A DNA stretch of 64,000 bases from Acanthococcus lagerstroemiae (GCA_031841125.1 CM063106.1:67320101-67384100); one strand, 5' to 3'. Shown: positions 24,010 to 37,439, numbered from the stretch's first letter. A program made the numbers and translations. The notes: generated by a model not told the origin, from the sequence alone.

Positions 24010-24840
24010 ATTTTTATTATTTACCAAATTCAAGTTTGAAAATTTACTCCAGTCCCATTGCACAGTTGCCCGTCGATTGCAGAAGTAATGACCGGTGGAG
24101 TCGAAGGAGGGGGGTGCAGCTAGTTTGCCCCGCCAGTGCCCCAAATATATACTCGAAGCTTTTATAATATGCTACATTATTATTTTAACAGGTCTCGGTC
24201 CCTTGTGGTAACATCAGGGTAGGGGTTGCAGTCAAAGTAAGGTCCCCCCTTCTCAAAATATAAATAAAACCAACATTGCTTGTTTATGAATATGTATTCA
24301 GCTTGTGTATGGTAGTAGAACTACAAGTTAGTTACATGTAAAGCTCCATTTGAAACTGCATGACCATCGAAAAATCTTGATGTTTTTCGACGAAATTGTG
24401 CACTCTCTAATTTTATTTTCAAATGAAACTTTTTAGTCCAATCTGTCGTCAGAATTCAATTTTCTGACCGTTTTCGTTGGATTCTATTGCCTATGTCTGC
24501 TTCTAAGACAGCTTACTTCACTCTTTACTATAAATTTTTCGAAATTTTCGGTATTTCTCTCTTACCCGCTGCCTCAATTTACCGTCGTAAGAGCAAAGAA
24601 ATGATCCAAGCACTCAAACGGATGGGAAGAGGGGGCGAGAACAATTCAATTTTCAGGTATTTTGAAGAGCCCCGATCAGTTTGCTCCCCGGATCCGTCTT
24701 CACCTAATAGGACGTATGTCTTTCTCATTTTCGGCGTGATAACGTGACCAATAAGGTCGTCTACAGAGAGCACATCAGCCATCAGCCAGAACGGTGCCAG
24801 GGGAATTTTACATAACATCTGTAACTGGCACGGTTTCACA
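24010..24840. other. Unassigned, minor repeats
   Basis: A block near 24150-24245 (GGGGTTGCAGTCAAA) resembles sequence at about 5410-5440 (GAGGTTACAGTCAAA) and the GCTACWTTA-TTTTA words near 5080-5105, so it is probably a dispersed repeat. No gene is supported. Confidence 0.4.
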
Positions 24841-25900
24841 AAAGCACGTGGCTACCCGGCCAGCCTTTAACCTGTTCTGGAATCGCACTCCAGACGAATA
24901 AAATTAACGCGGACCCTTCCCTCGCCGGTCAAATTTGCCCCGTATCGCGCAAATTTATGGCTCGTAGGCGCGAACAGGTACACTTTACACTTCCAGTGCA
25001 TTAGAGATCCCGGACACGTGGGCGAGTATTTGCATTTTCGCGCACGATCCGTTTTTTCCAGCGCGTTGTAATGAATCAGCATCGGCGGGATCGGCAGCAG
25101 CAACAGCAACCGCGACAGCGATACCGGAGATGGAAAACCGCAGAGGCTTTTGAATATTTATAACAATATGGGCGTTTTTCCCGCAGCTCGACAAGGCGTT
25201 GGCCCTGCGTCAGCCCTGCGACTCTGCGCCATTCATCGTGAATGGCGAATAGGTGCCCAAGAAACACATGCACGAAACGAAGCCCGTTAATTATAAATGG
25301 CTTCGTACACCTACAACGCGAGACGACGCATGATTTATAAATATTTCGCTATAATTTACGTTTCGTATTTTTTCTCTCATCCTTTTCTCTCTTTTTTTTT
25401 TGTAAGAGAAAGAACAAAGTTTTATACAAATAAATTTAGAGTTATTGTTTTCAATTTATTTGTAAACGCTGTTGTTAACAAGGTCATTAACACGGCCAAT
25501 ATACACGGAAACAGCTTCATTAGCATCGCTGTTATGAGAGTGGCTCGGTAGGACATCGACCAGCGAATTCGTGGAGGCTGGTTAAATTCTCTGGTACGCA
25601 CCTGTTGAGACTGAGGGTGACGCGAGCAGTAGATTGGACTCTGCTGTGAGTTAGAACGCTGTGGACGACATCGAAAATCCCGCTGTCTTGCCCTTCAACG
25701 TAGTAATGGTCTGTCGATGAACGCCGGTAAATGCTCCAAATGCCGGAATGAAAGTCGCTGGGTGAGCGAGTTCGCCGGAGTAACTCAAATCGGTGGCCAC
25801 AGATAGCAGCACGTATTCTTACGAATTAAATGCGAATTATCTCCAGAGATCGTGATATCATGTTATTCAGTACTGGTCCGTAGCGGCAACTTGGCGTTTT
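24840..25900. other. GC-richer, repeat-poor block, no gene recognised
   Basis: The composition and lack of repeats stand out from the flanking DNA. Short ORFs on the minus strand contain Ala/Val and Cys runs produced by GCAGCAACAGCAACC-type triplets and do not resemble a protein family. Candidate regulatory DNA or an unrecognised UTR; this is inferred from composition only. Confidence 0.3.
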
Positions 25901-27586
25901 AGTATAATATGTTGCAAAAGGAGAAAAAAAAAGTACATGCAAATTTTTACAGCAGTCAGTACATAAAAAATCGAAAAATTTATTACTCAAAGGTAGTGGT
26001 TAGAAATGCACGTAATTACGTAACAGCATTACATGCAGGGTGTCTCAGCGTGAATGGACTTATTTGCAGGTTAAACAACTCATTTTAAGAGCCTGCCAAC
26101 TTCGAAGCGTGAAAAATCCCGAGCGCGAAAATAAACCATAAAAAATCTCGAAAAATCTTCAGGTAACAAATAAAAAATCCTTAGAAAAATCCTTTACGAA
26201 AAGCTTACATACCAGACCCCTCGAACATCCTTTTTCAGGATTTCTTTTCCAATTTCAGCTTTTGTTTTGTTTTAAATTTATTATTTACCGAAGTTATAAG
26301 ATGCAATATCTCTAATATATGTGAACGGCATCAAGAGAAGGTGGTTAGTGAGCAAAAAATTCGATTTTGAGATTTTACTCGATTTTTAATAATTAAGACC
26401 TGCTCTTTCACGTGGTGTTGTCGAAAAAAAAAAAAATTATTTAGGCCTGTCAAAGTTGAGCTCCTCATAACTGGTTCTTATCAGTATGACGATTTTCAGT
26501 CAAGTCAGTAATTCTCACACGGCAGTATTTTCTTCCACAGTACACACGTCTGCGTGTTGATTTATTCTGATTTTCATCATGGCAGATGTTCATAGGTACA
26601 TTCACAAGCTCTTATAACCATTTTCACAGTGTGCAATATTGAATAACTCGAAAAAATTTTCCCCTCCAAATAAAAAAAAAAGTAACAAGAATATAAAGAA
26701 ATAATTATATGGTTATATTCCACTAATACTCCACTAATAATTATTCCAAATTTCAAGAAGATTGATCGCTCCAATCCAAAGATATTCGCATTCAAAATTT
26801 GTTTTTGTTCTCCTGGGAATTTGTGTTTTGCTCACTAAACGCCTTTTCTCGATGCAGGTCACAAGTAAGTATAAAAGTGTTTATTTGTCTGTGTGTTGGT
26901 TCGAGGTTGGCGGGTGAACCGTTAGAGCTGGGAGGTTCGTATTTTCTGGATGTGTTTGTATGAACTCTGAAAAGGTTTTAGGCGGAAGAAATTTCAGTAT
27001 CTTCATTAGGAGGAGGACCAAAAAATGTTGCCTCCTCTGGCCCCCTTAATTTTTTACAACTTGAAATTTTCGGAATGTTTTATATTAAACTTCTTCATAT
27101 TGTGTTAGAATTCGGTGGTTGTAACTGTCTCCCTTCCGAAATTATTAGGGGTTGAAAATTTGAAATTTTTAAAACCAGCTCAAAGTACCATATTATTACA
27201 AGTATATCTGATTTAATGCAATCACAATATACTTAGATATTATTTCGTACTCATTTGTGTACCACACGGCTCATTTTCAGCTCCGTATCGTCTCCAAAAG
27301 CCCTAAAATTTCAGTTTTTGGAAAATATATTCGGCATTTCTTCTAACTATCCGATTAAACGTTTGAAAACATCAAACTTTTCCTTCTAAACAACACAAAT
27401 AATAAGCGATAAACTGCAAATAAATCAGAACCCTTCAACTCAATGCAATACGAGTTGAAACTATATTTCCTATCGTAAAACTTTCAGAACAGATGTTTCT
27501 GTTTGTCTGTATGTAAGAATGTGTCGTGTGTTTCGTGTTTCGTTAGTGTTTCGTGTATTAAAATATGAAATAACTACAACTACAAA
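25900..27586. other. Unassigned AT-rich DNA with dispersed-repeat pieces
   Basis: The stretch 26390-26470 is the reverse complement of part of the MITE at 14850-15112 (GACAACACCACG block). Nothing else could be assigned. Confidence 0.4.
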
Positions 27587-29652
27587 CAGAGGCGAAACTT
27601 GACTTTCCGTTTGGAGGGAGGGAGCGGTGGAGAGGGAAAATTTACCGACAAGTATTTTCGTTTAACTAAAAATGTTTTAAACATTTGAAAAGTCGCCGAT
27701 TTTTCAATCAAAATATTTTTTAATTGAAAAAAAAAATTAATAAATAAAAATAAACAAACAAACGTTCTTAGAAAATGAAAAATTCAAATAAACAGTTTCA
27801 AAATTTGCTGACTGCTCAATTATTGGGGGTGTTTCCCCTTCCCCTCCTCTCAATAGTTTCGTCCCTGCAAATGCAGATTGGAACCTTATCCCCCAAGCAC
27901 TCACATTTGTGCACATGAGCATACCCTATTCTGGGAGGGTAAGATGGAAGGATGTTAGGAATACGTGAAAGGAATACACAACTTCCTTCACACATTGAGG
28001 TGGTCGTTGTTTACTCTTGGTGATCTTTTTTTCTGAATTTCCTCTGATTCTTCTCCTAATAATTCCAATAAAATAAATCAAAAAAAAAAAAAAAAAAAAC
28101 AAAAAAAAAACACTACAAAGTTTCCTGTTGATCGGATTAGCGGAATCTGTGCCAGCCAAACGTTCTAATGGGAAAATACATGGAGTTTTGACTTTCGTTC
28201 CAGATTAAATTTCCCTCCTCGGGCCGTACAGCGCTAGTATCGACTACTCTTATTAGCGACCAATAGGTAAAGTTTTTGACACATGATAGCAATATTTTTG
28301 AATCTAGGTATAAAAATAATCTTAATCGAAAGAAAATTCGTTGTTCGAAAAATTCGTTTCTCTTTAAATACTTCGAAAACGCCTTCATTTTCGAGATATT
28401 TCAACTTTAATGAGTGTGTACATTAATGGGGAAAATGTATAGATTTACCTTTTGCTACTTATCTTTTCGAATAGATAGCGACGCATTCTGACAGATGTAC
28501 GGCCCCGAATATTCACCAGGGCCAAAGACCGTAAATTAAACAATAGAACATTTGCTATCGGACTCAGCTTGTGACATTGGAAGATAAGTCTTCTGCAATA
28601 AGCTTTTAGATTTTAATAAAATGTTGAACTTTCTCAAATTTTAGGCTCTAGGTCTAACAGAGAATCTAGTAACTACAGATTTCGGGCTGCTCAAAGCGGT
28701 GGCGCGCTGCAGTCGTTTACGAATGAATGACTGAGTGAGTGGGTGAATCACTAAATCACTGAGTGAGTGACTGAGTAACTGAGTGAATAACTCAATGAGT
28801 AAGCAAGTGACTGAGTGAGCGAGAGAATCACTGAGTCACTGAGTAAGTGATTGAGTAACTGTGTGAATAACTGAATAAGTAAGCGTGTGACTGAGTGAAT
28901 CACTAAATAAGTAAGCAAATGACCGAATGAGTGAGTGAATCACTGACTCAGTGAGTGACGGAGTGGTGAAGTGAATGAATAACGGAATTAGAGAATAAAT
29001 GCATGATGACTGAGTGAATGAGGAAAATGGACGCGTCATAGGTCAATTGAGTCGTATCATATCCTTGTACTGAGCACTGGAGACGTGATGTGAACAATGG
29101 TCATGAAATTATGGACAGGGGTACACCGTTTTACAAAAAAACACCGCATTAGCTCTGAAAGGCGAAGGGAAATGTGAAAGCGCTCGAATTCAACTTTCTC
29201 AAATTTCAGGCTCTAGGTCAAACAGAGAATCTAGTAACAACAGATTTCGGGCTGCTCAGATTTTCGAAATGTCTTTCACATTTCAGCTCTGTTTCAACCT
29301 TTCAAGTAACGTTCGATACTCAGCTTGAAACCTTCTGCTTTGGATTGACTCTAGTCTCTAACAGGAGTCCAGGGTACTTCATTTTCAGAAACGAAATTTG
29401 ACTTTCAGTTTGGAAAGGTGGAGAAGAAAAATTTGCTGACAAATATTTTTTGAAAACTAAAAATTCGCCGATAAAATGTCTGAAAAATTAAAAATTTGCC
29501 TATTTTTTAATTGAAAAAATAAATAAATAAACAAACAAACATGCATAAGAAATGAAAATTCAAATGAACAGTTTCAAAATTTACCAACTGCCAAATTATT
29601 GGGGGTGGGGTGTTTCAACCTCCTACACCCCCTCCCTATAGTTTCGCCCCTG
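27587..29652 (+). mobile_element. Composite hAT-like element, copy A
   Basis: The outer ends CAGAGGCGAAACT and AGTTTCGCCCCTG (inverted) are flanked by ACTACAAA and ATTACAAA (7 of 8). A unit of about 270 bp occurs at both ends in the same orientation (27587-27867 and 29386-29652), each starting CAGARRCGAAA and ending GTTTCGYCCCTG. The internal region includes GATTGGAACCTTATCCCCCA, shared with copies B and C, and the sentence-like block GGCTCTAGGTCWAACAGAGA. Copy A is longer than the others because of a GAGT-rich insertion at about 28715-29035. There is no transposase. Confidence 0.85.
28715..29035. repeat. GAGT/GAAT tetranucleotide-type array
   Basis: The array is built of GAGTGAGTGA, GAATCACTGA and GAGTAACTGA words with drift. 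It lies between two copies of a roughly 75-base block (about 28626-28700 and 29191-29265, both containing GATTTCGGGCTGCTCA). It is absent from the sister copies of the host element. Confidence 0.85.
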
Positions 29653-30182
29653 ATTACAAATATCATTAATTGTCATAAGTACACTCTCATTTTCACTTAT
29701 CAAACATGTACTTCTAATTTCCCATGAAGCAAATGCGTATGGAAAGTCAACTAAAATGATCCAGGACATTTCTAGTACACATTTTCATGCGCAGTGTACA
29801 TATAAATGTTAACGCTCTCTTTCCTGTCAACTGTTGTTCCAAAGTATTTGGATACAAAAACTCAAAGAAAGTGAACAGAATAATGTCGATACAAATGTCT
29901 ATGCTTCTCTCAACGTCGACAGTGTTTCCCGGGTTGGTGCCCACGTTCACCTACCCATGCCCCAGAAACATGTATCTACCCGACGTTAAATAGGTACCTA
30001 TATCTTACCTGCAGCAACAACTAGGGATATCTGTGTAAAATAATACTGGGTCAAATTCAAGTCCGCAAACCAAGTGTGAGAGATATTGAGCACCAAATAT
30101 GTAATTCGTTTAATCAGTAATAATGTACATGTGTACTGCGTTACAAGCTAGATACCGGTGATCCTCCATCTACCTCACTTTA

Positions 30183-30402
30183 GCCTATATGCAGGGTACA
30201 GGGAAAGAAGCAGGTAAGTCATGTTTTTGCGAAACTGAGTTATTAGTACCGTTGCAACGGGCGTAATCAGTAGAAATAGCTGAGCTATGGTAGGAAGCCT
30301 GAAAGATAAAAAACCACGTATGTAAACAAATTGTTTTTCATTTTTCTCGCTTCGCCACAAAAATGACTTACCTGCTTCTTTCCCTGTACCTTTCATATGG
30401 CC
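30183..30402. mobile_element. Palindromic MITE, 220 bp
   Basis: The arms share GGTACAGGGAAAGAAGCAGG followed by TAAGTCAT in inverted orientation (left about 30195-30225, right about 30362-30392), with weaker pairing to the ends. Both arms contain the consensus splice-donor string CAGGTAAGT, one on each strand. The TSD was not resolved. Confidence 0.65.
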
Positions 30403-30409
30403 TGAGCCG

Positions 30410-33400
30410 CAAACCGGATCGGCTAGTACTATTGTATAAAAATACATTCATAATTCCTGATTGATCTGTCGGCCTTATTATTATTTTTTTCTTATATTAT
30501 TCACATTCCATTAACATATAAAATCCTACAAGAAATTTAATTTTCTGAGCATTTCCGCAAGAAAACTTCAAAAACTTTTCAAAAATGAAAAAGTTTTTAA
30601 ACTTTCTCATATAGAGTCCAAATATCCTTAAATCTAATGATGAATTCTTGGGGTTGGCAGGCCTGAACTTATTGCAAGTGCATGTACAATAAACTGCTCT
30701 AATGTAATTTTTGAGCCCGTAACAAGTCTACTAGCATATTTGATATCGATATTTGAATCGAAATGTTCATCGAAGACGTTATATTTTCAAAGATCTTTTG
30801 GAATTTTTATTCTATGTAATGGAGCACATAAAGGTAATGCAAGTATTGATATTCATTAGTTTTTTATTTCTATTTTTTAAATATTCCAAGTTCAATGTTT
30901 TGAGTTAATACGATATGAATTCTGATATCGAATTTCCAATCAAGGAATAACTTTAGAGGGGGAGGGGGAAATTTTCTAAGGTTTTAAGCATAGATTTTGT
31001 AGAGTAAATTAAGTTTTTTTCAAGTTTTTAATTAAATGTTCGTAATTTATAGATAATATAATATTCTGAAGAAACTGAAAAAATTTTGTAAAGGATTCCA
31101 AAATTTTCTGAAGTATACAAATTTAATTTATCTTCCCTGAAGAAGTATCATTTCTATATGTCGTTACATGGGAACACCTTCACGATGGGTATCTATCAAT
31201 TGGGCGCAAACAATGGGGCGCGGGAGAACCTTCACGATTTTTTCTCAAGAGGAACTAAAAATGGTCTTTGATAAGAAATTAAATAAATGAGCTATCGGTA
31301 AGCGAGGCTGCAGAAAATTTTCGGAAATTAAGAGAAAGCAAGTGTATAAAAGGCAACGTTCTTGAAGATAATTCTAGAAGTCAAAACGCGAAACTAAAGT
31401 TTGTCTTTTTTTGGAATTGTTAATTTCGTGGGTCTGAATCGAGACTGAGTGGAAAATGAAGCTCAGAAACAAAACAACCGGTAGAAATACTTATTTCAAT
31501 TTTTATGCAAACGTGTTGTCGTATTCAAGATGAGTCACACTTGCCCATATGGATAGTTAGAGTTCTGTGTAACGGAGGAGAGAATTTTGATTTTATTTCA
31601 CGGTTTCGTATTTTTTGTTAAAATGAATTTCCCTGCTTGTAATTGTTGGAAATCGATTTCAGTTATTACGGTATGCTTATTTTTCCTAAAATTATAAACT
31701 GACGTTCACCAAAATGTCCACTGTAAACAGATTCATAGCGAAGCAAATTTATTGAGGGAGCGAGAATCAAGCATTTTCCAACAGTTGAAGCGAAAAAATA
31801 TAATATTTTCCAACAGTTTCCAGCTGAAAGCAAAAACAAAATTTTCATGATCCCTGAATTTGTTAACTAAACACTTGAAATTGTCCATTTGTCAGCTCTG
31901 AAAGATAACGGGAGAAAGGGCGAGTAACCTCCCATGGCCATGGCCCTGACGGTACAGCCCTGAAAGTATGTAATTCGAAGTCAAATACTTATAATACATT
32001 TCTCAATTTGTACTCTGGAGAAGAGTCGTGATGAGTCGAGAAGTAGCAGAAACAGTCATAAAATGGGAGTGGAAAAAAGACATTTGCAGACTAAGGGAGA
32101 GTCAGAAAGACTCAAGACGTTTGAGTGGAGAAGATTATTTTTCCGAATACGGTTGGGTTTGAAAAAAGTAAGGGAAATCGAAACAGATTTAGATAAACGG
32201 ATAAATTCAAAAAAAAGTCTCATACACGAAACAGTCGAGAAAAACTGAAAAGACTTTTCTTGTGAGTACTCGAAAAGTTTCGTAATCTCCCAAAAATAGA
32301 AGGAATGTCTGAGGAAAGTTGTGTTTATTTCCTTAGACACGATTAGACTCAAGAACACTGGAGGACAGTTGAGGAGACTTTTCTCGAACTCAGCAAAGTT
32401 AAAAACTCTGGAAGAGTGTTTAGCTGTTCTGTGACTAAATATTTCAACTCGATCGACACAATGTCATACACGAATTCGGTTAGTCCTTTCTATTTCGTAT
32501 TACTCATTACAAATGCTTAACAGCATCGATAACTTGTACAAGCGCGTAGTTATCAGATCATGAAATCAGAATCAAGTCGAAGACCAGTTTTCGAATAGCT
32601 TTTTCGAATGTTATTATAACTTATTCTCGAATTGTAGTATGCAGGATCCCGTTTACAACAAACACGAAATACCACACGAGCTTGAAACGGTTTCACGTTT
32701 GCGCCTGCCATCAACATTATATGCGACTTCTCTTACACGGGGTTATCTCAGGGGTGCCTTCAGTGAATCCAGTCTATCCGGTGTACTCATTTCGAAACGG
32801 AAAATTGCAAGATTGCGGTGTGGGTCGTACCTTCGAATGTTTCCGTCAAACGAACCGCGCTGTAACAGAAAAGTTTTATTAATAAATATGTAATTTGGGA
32901 ACAGCCAGAAATTTACGCAGTACGGATATATGTACGACTCCTACACTGGGAATGAAAAAATAATGAAAGGTGTATCGATTAGAAAGGAAAAAAATCGTTT
33001 GCCATTTATCACCGGTACGTGCTTCTTAGAAATCGTACAAAAATTAAAGAGGTTCGAATCGACGAATTTCGTTAATTTCCGGTATTTTGGAGAAAAATAT
33101 CATTTGATATATACGGCACCTGTATCGACATTCAGGTAGCAGTGGTTCTCAAAGGACCGTGAAGTCATCGTGGTAGCTTCGGACATGCGATAGGATTCGA
33201 GACTTCCACCAGAAACCAATTGGGGAGTGCAGAAGGGTTAGAATCTCGATTGATTGGCTATGAAGAACGATTCTCTATATACAACATTCCACCGAAATAA
33301 TTTTTATATGAGAAAAAATTCAGGCATACAGACGTAGAGACGAACAGACAAACAGAAAAACAGAGATCTGGGAAGACCACGGTTCTCGGATCTTCAATCT

Positions 33401-35715
33401 TCGCTGTGGGCTCCATTTTTTCTGGCAAAGGAGGTGGCAAAGGCTACACAGCTTATTACATTACTTATGAAAGGGCAACATTGTGATTTTATAGATAAAG
33501 ACATGAGAATCTTGCATGCCTGTTTTCTCTGGCTCTCTGTCTTGCAACTATTTATATCTCCATCTATTTCCTGTGCCCTACTTAGATCCAGTTTGTGAGA
33601 GGCATGGAAAAATCGAGAAGACGGGGATATTTTCCCATTTTATTGGTTAATTGAAATCTATAAGATTTGAGTTGGGATTTGTATTCAAATTTGCTTGCAC
33701 GAAGCCGTCGTCCCCAACCTCTCTGTCTTTATAAACAAGGCTAAGGATGAGAATTGACACAAATCTACTATACTGCTCACGATCAGAATTAGGAACTCAG
33801 ATTCTGAAAAAAAGGAACTGGTCGAGTCGAAATCAAAGACGCTAAAACGCTCGGAAAATTATCCCTAAAGTCGGTTGTATTTTCTATTTCCAATATGCTT
33901 TGGAAAACTCGAAAGAGTCAAGCACTGCCTCAAGATATTCTGTTGAGAATCGCCTCCCAGATCCAAGGCCGTAGTCATGATGAATCATGGGGGATCACTC
34001 CCAATCATCTTTCAGAATTGACAAATTGGCAATTACAAGCAGTCATAGCAAATTTACTATCTTGAAGTGTTTTTTTTTGTGTTTTTTTAAAATAAATGTT
34101 TGACCCCTTTTCTTTAATAGCTCAAAAATTTTCTATTCTCACCCCCTCAGCAAATTTTCTTCGCCACAGCCTTGCCCAGAACCGTTAAAAATACTCAACA
34201 AAGTCATAGAAGCACCCATAAAAAGTTAAGTAATTCCCAAAAGTATTGCATCGAATCAGGAGTGGTTTCTCCACATAAGCCTCAAAGGTCATCGTCAGAA
34301 TCATTTCAGCTGCCAGCCAGCAGTCAGATTTATACATACAAGCAAAGTGGTGGAATAAACCATAGAGTGATTCGACTCGAGGTAAAGTTCGTATTCCCAA
34401 AAATTGTTAAGCTAAGTACTTCGTCAGACCGCGCCACCGTCCAGTTATTCTATTTCTACACAGCGTTACTTGGAAGTTGGTGATATTTTTTGATTTCACT
34501 TGAAAAATATTAATTTTTAAAAGAAAATCAAGATAACTAAATTTATTCGGTGTGTAATTTTACTCTCCATGAGCATGCAATAAACGAAAAAATTGCTGTA
34601 GTTCTTGTGTTAACACCTTATGATTTCTGAAATATGTAATCTGCAAATACAACTGTTTCTCAGTTTCACAGAAAATTTCGACAGATTTTGATTGAGTAAC
34701 TTCATCTGAACAAAAATCGCGTTGAACATTCTCATTCCTCAATTTTCCATGGATTTTCTCAAAACTGTACTTTCAGATTGCAAATTTTCGAAATCAAAAT
34801 TTGTTTGTATTGGCCAAAAAAAACTTTTTACTTGTTGGATTTTTCAAATTTTGATCCATCTACTAAAATTTCTCAGTTCCTGCGGAGGCTTGGGGCAAAC
34901 TGCCCTCTGTGCCACCACTTATTTTCGTCCCTGGGTGGCGTCGCATCTCTTTAGTGTTATTTGAAAAGTCAGTACTCTGCAAATCTGCAGTCAGTCGGCA
35001 AGATTGAAAACGGTAGAACTTTTTTTTTAGGTTCAAGACATTTTTTTTCTTCAAAATTTCATGTGGTATTTTTTCTGTCTATATCCTCTTACCCCCTGCT
35101 CGAAAAGAAACTTTCTAGCCACGGGTCTACCTCTTTGTATACAAGAAAAACTAATCATCTCCACCATTGTTCTTAGCTACGTCGCTGATTTATCTTGGCT
35201 CCAGAATTTCAATAAATATAGACAGACAGCTGGAGTATACCGTACAACTTGCCAGAGAGAGAAAAGAAAGAAGATAAATTCTACGTCCCCAATTTTTTCA
35301 AATTCCTCTGTATAGGAGAACCTACCTGGTCCTGCTTTCAGTAAGCATCCGACATAGAAACAGAAAAGTAAACAAATAGACAGTCAGATAGTCAAGTTAA
35401 TCAGTCGGAGGCGAAGATAAAGTGATATCTCGGGGGGGGGGGGAGCAATTTCATTAGTGAGTACAATTTAAAATCGGTAAGCGGTTTGATAATATTTCAC
35501 TCTTATAAAAAATGGGGCGGAATTGGACGGGGAAATCAAATTCTCCGAGAAGGAGACTTCAGGAGGTTTGATCAAAGTCCTCAACCTGCCTACTTGTCCA
35601 CGATATACAATTTGTTATGTGCAGAAGTGGTGATGTTGCTCATGCAAGTAAGAAAACATAAGTGCTTGAAAGTGTCAGGTTTCGCTGAGGACACTACAAT
35701 AAACTTTAGGAATGC
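30410..35715. other. Long unassigned stretch
   Basis: No gene, RNA or complete transposon could be supported. ORFs of up to about 100 codons (for example on the minus strand near 32056-32358 and the plus strand near 34172-34483) have no recognisable motif. A CAGGGACGAAAATAAG-type hAT terminus occurs in complement at about 34917-34932 (ATTTTCGTCCCTG); its partner was not found. A moderately GC-richer island lies at about 32640-32880. Confidence 0.4.
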
Positions 35716-36110
35716 TACTTACATAACTGCGATTTAGCTAGTAAAAATCGGTAATGAAAGAAAAAATAACAAAAGCCACGTTCCTCGAAACCTTCACACA
35801 TTTTGCGATTATCTCGATACCTATGTTTTCTAATATGTGACCTCTTTATAGAAAAATTAACAAGGAACATTTTATGTTATTTGCATTTTGGTCCTAACGT
35901 GAATATTTATTTAAATAACTGCGATTTGGCTAGTAAAGATCGCGGTTATGAAAGAAAAAATAACAAAAGTCACATTCCTTGAAACTTTGCACATTTTTGC
36001 GACTATTTCGGTAAATATGCGTTTTAGAGAAAAGTTGTACAGGATCTTTTTTATAGAAAATTTAACATGAAACATTTTATGTTACATGCATTTTGGTCCT
36101 GAAGTTGATA
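35715..36110. repeat. Tandem duplication, about 197-bp unit
   Basis: Two direct units begin AACTGCGATTTRGCTAGTAAA (about 35725 and 35922) and continue through GAAAGAAAAAATAACAAAAG, ATTTTATGTTA and GCATTTTGGTCCT. Divergence is modest. It is non-coding. Confidence 0.8.
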
Positions 36111-36503
36111 TGTTTCGAGGTATTCGTGGTTCTTATAAAATCTCAGTATTACACATAATTTCAAGATCAAAGCGCCTAGGGTTAATTACCTGAGATTGAG
36201 CTCAAATTTTTTATGGCGAGTTTCTAGGTCCATTGGAACAAATTTCAGTGTGCACCTAATTGATTGGCGAAAAGTTGTAAAATAAGGACACCCTAAAGCA
36301 TATATGTACACTGATGACGTTAGAACTTGATAAGCTATTTTACTGATAAAGAGCCTAAGGCTTTAGAGGCCTCTTTTCCACGCAGCGCTTTAATTTTACA
36401 ATGGTTTACTGATCAACTTTCTACTGTAAGTATTGTACCTAGTTATGTATACTTTTTTTTATTTATTATTCCTAATTTCATTAACATAATTGATGGGCAA
36501 AGA

Positions 36504-36710
36504 ATCAAAACTCACATTTGCCAGTTTGCTTCAAGTGCGCAAATAGGCAAAATACTGTACACGGGTGCAGGAATATCTATGCTGCGCCTGTGAATGTATT
36601 ATGTATAACATACTCCACGTTCATAGGCGCAGCAAAGATATTCCTGCACCCGCGTACAGTATTTTAACTATTTGCGCACTTGAAGTAAAATGGCAAATGT
36701 GAGTTTTGAT
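36504..36710. repeat. Near-perfect long hairpin: 94-bp arms, about 19-bp loop
   Basis: The arms 36504-36597 and 36617-36710 are reverse complements with only about ten differences by eye. They begin and end with ATCAAAACTCACATTTGCCA and meet around GCTGCGCCTRTGAA. There is no coding sequence. It could be a palindromic MITE or, if transcribed, a source of small RNA. Confidence 0.85.
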
Positions 36711-37019
36711 CAGTTGATGGTTATTTGTGTGATTTTTCTTTCTGCGAACCAATTTTGATTGGTTTCTTCTATGTTATATTTGGCCCTGATTTGATTAAGT
36801 TGAACATTCTAAGAATGTGTTGTCAGAGGTATCTGTTTCATCGCTTTTACAACTTTTGCAAGTGTCTGTTTTTGTTATTTTGTATTTTTTGAGATACTCT
36901 CTGAAGTTTCCATGCCCTGTAAGAAATTAAGTTACGAGTAAGTAGAAATTTGATATTAGGAACTACAAAATTGATAGGTGAACATTATCAATAAATAAAT
37001 AGCAGTTCTTTGGGTTGCA

Positions 37020-37430
37020 TTTTCTTTTACATTTCATCTAACTCATGGTCCACGGCGTCGCAAGTAGTGGGAATCTCTCCTGCCAACCTTTCCCCTTCCT
37101 TGTAACCTACACATTACTGGGCATAAGCCTCCCCTATTTTCCTTCATTTCTTCTTCTTCAAGGTATACCTCTTCTAGGTGGGCTAGCTCTTTCTTGAGTT
37201 AGTCCTTCCAGTAGGTATATAGTCGGCGTTTACTACGTTTTTGCCCATATGGAGTCTACACCTCCACCCTTCTTTTCCACATGCTACTTTCCCTATCTCA
37301 TGACATGGCCTGCGTAGTTTCATTTTAGGCTTTTAACTACTTTTCGGATGTCTTTTAGCCTCATTTTCCCCTATTGCTTTATTTCTTTTTCTTCCCTTAC
37401 TTACTGTACTACGCTCCATCGCCCGCTGAC
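37020..37430 (-). pseudogene. LINE C-terminal fragment
   Basis: On the minus strand a reading frame contains YAGHVMR at about 37297-37318, the 'GHVMR' block found near the C-terminus of many LINE polyproteins, followed by basic, frameshifted sequence. No full domain survives, so the call rests on one motif and on the general character. Confidence 0.4.
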
Positions 37431-37439
37431 TGGATTTGA

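Noticed and set aside
24985..25273. Minus-strand ORFs with Ala/Val and Cys runs
   Set aside because: Runs arise from short GC-rich triplet repeats; no domain, no start context, overlapping frames.
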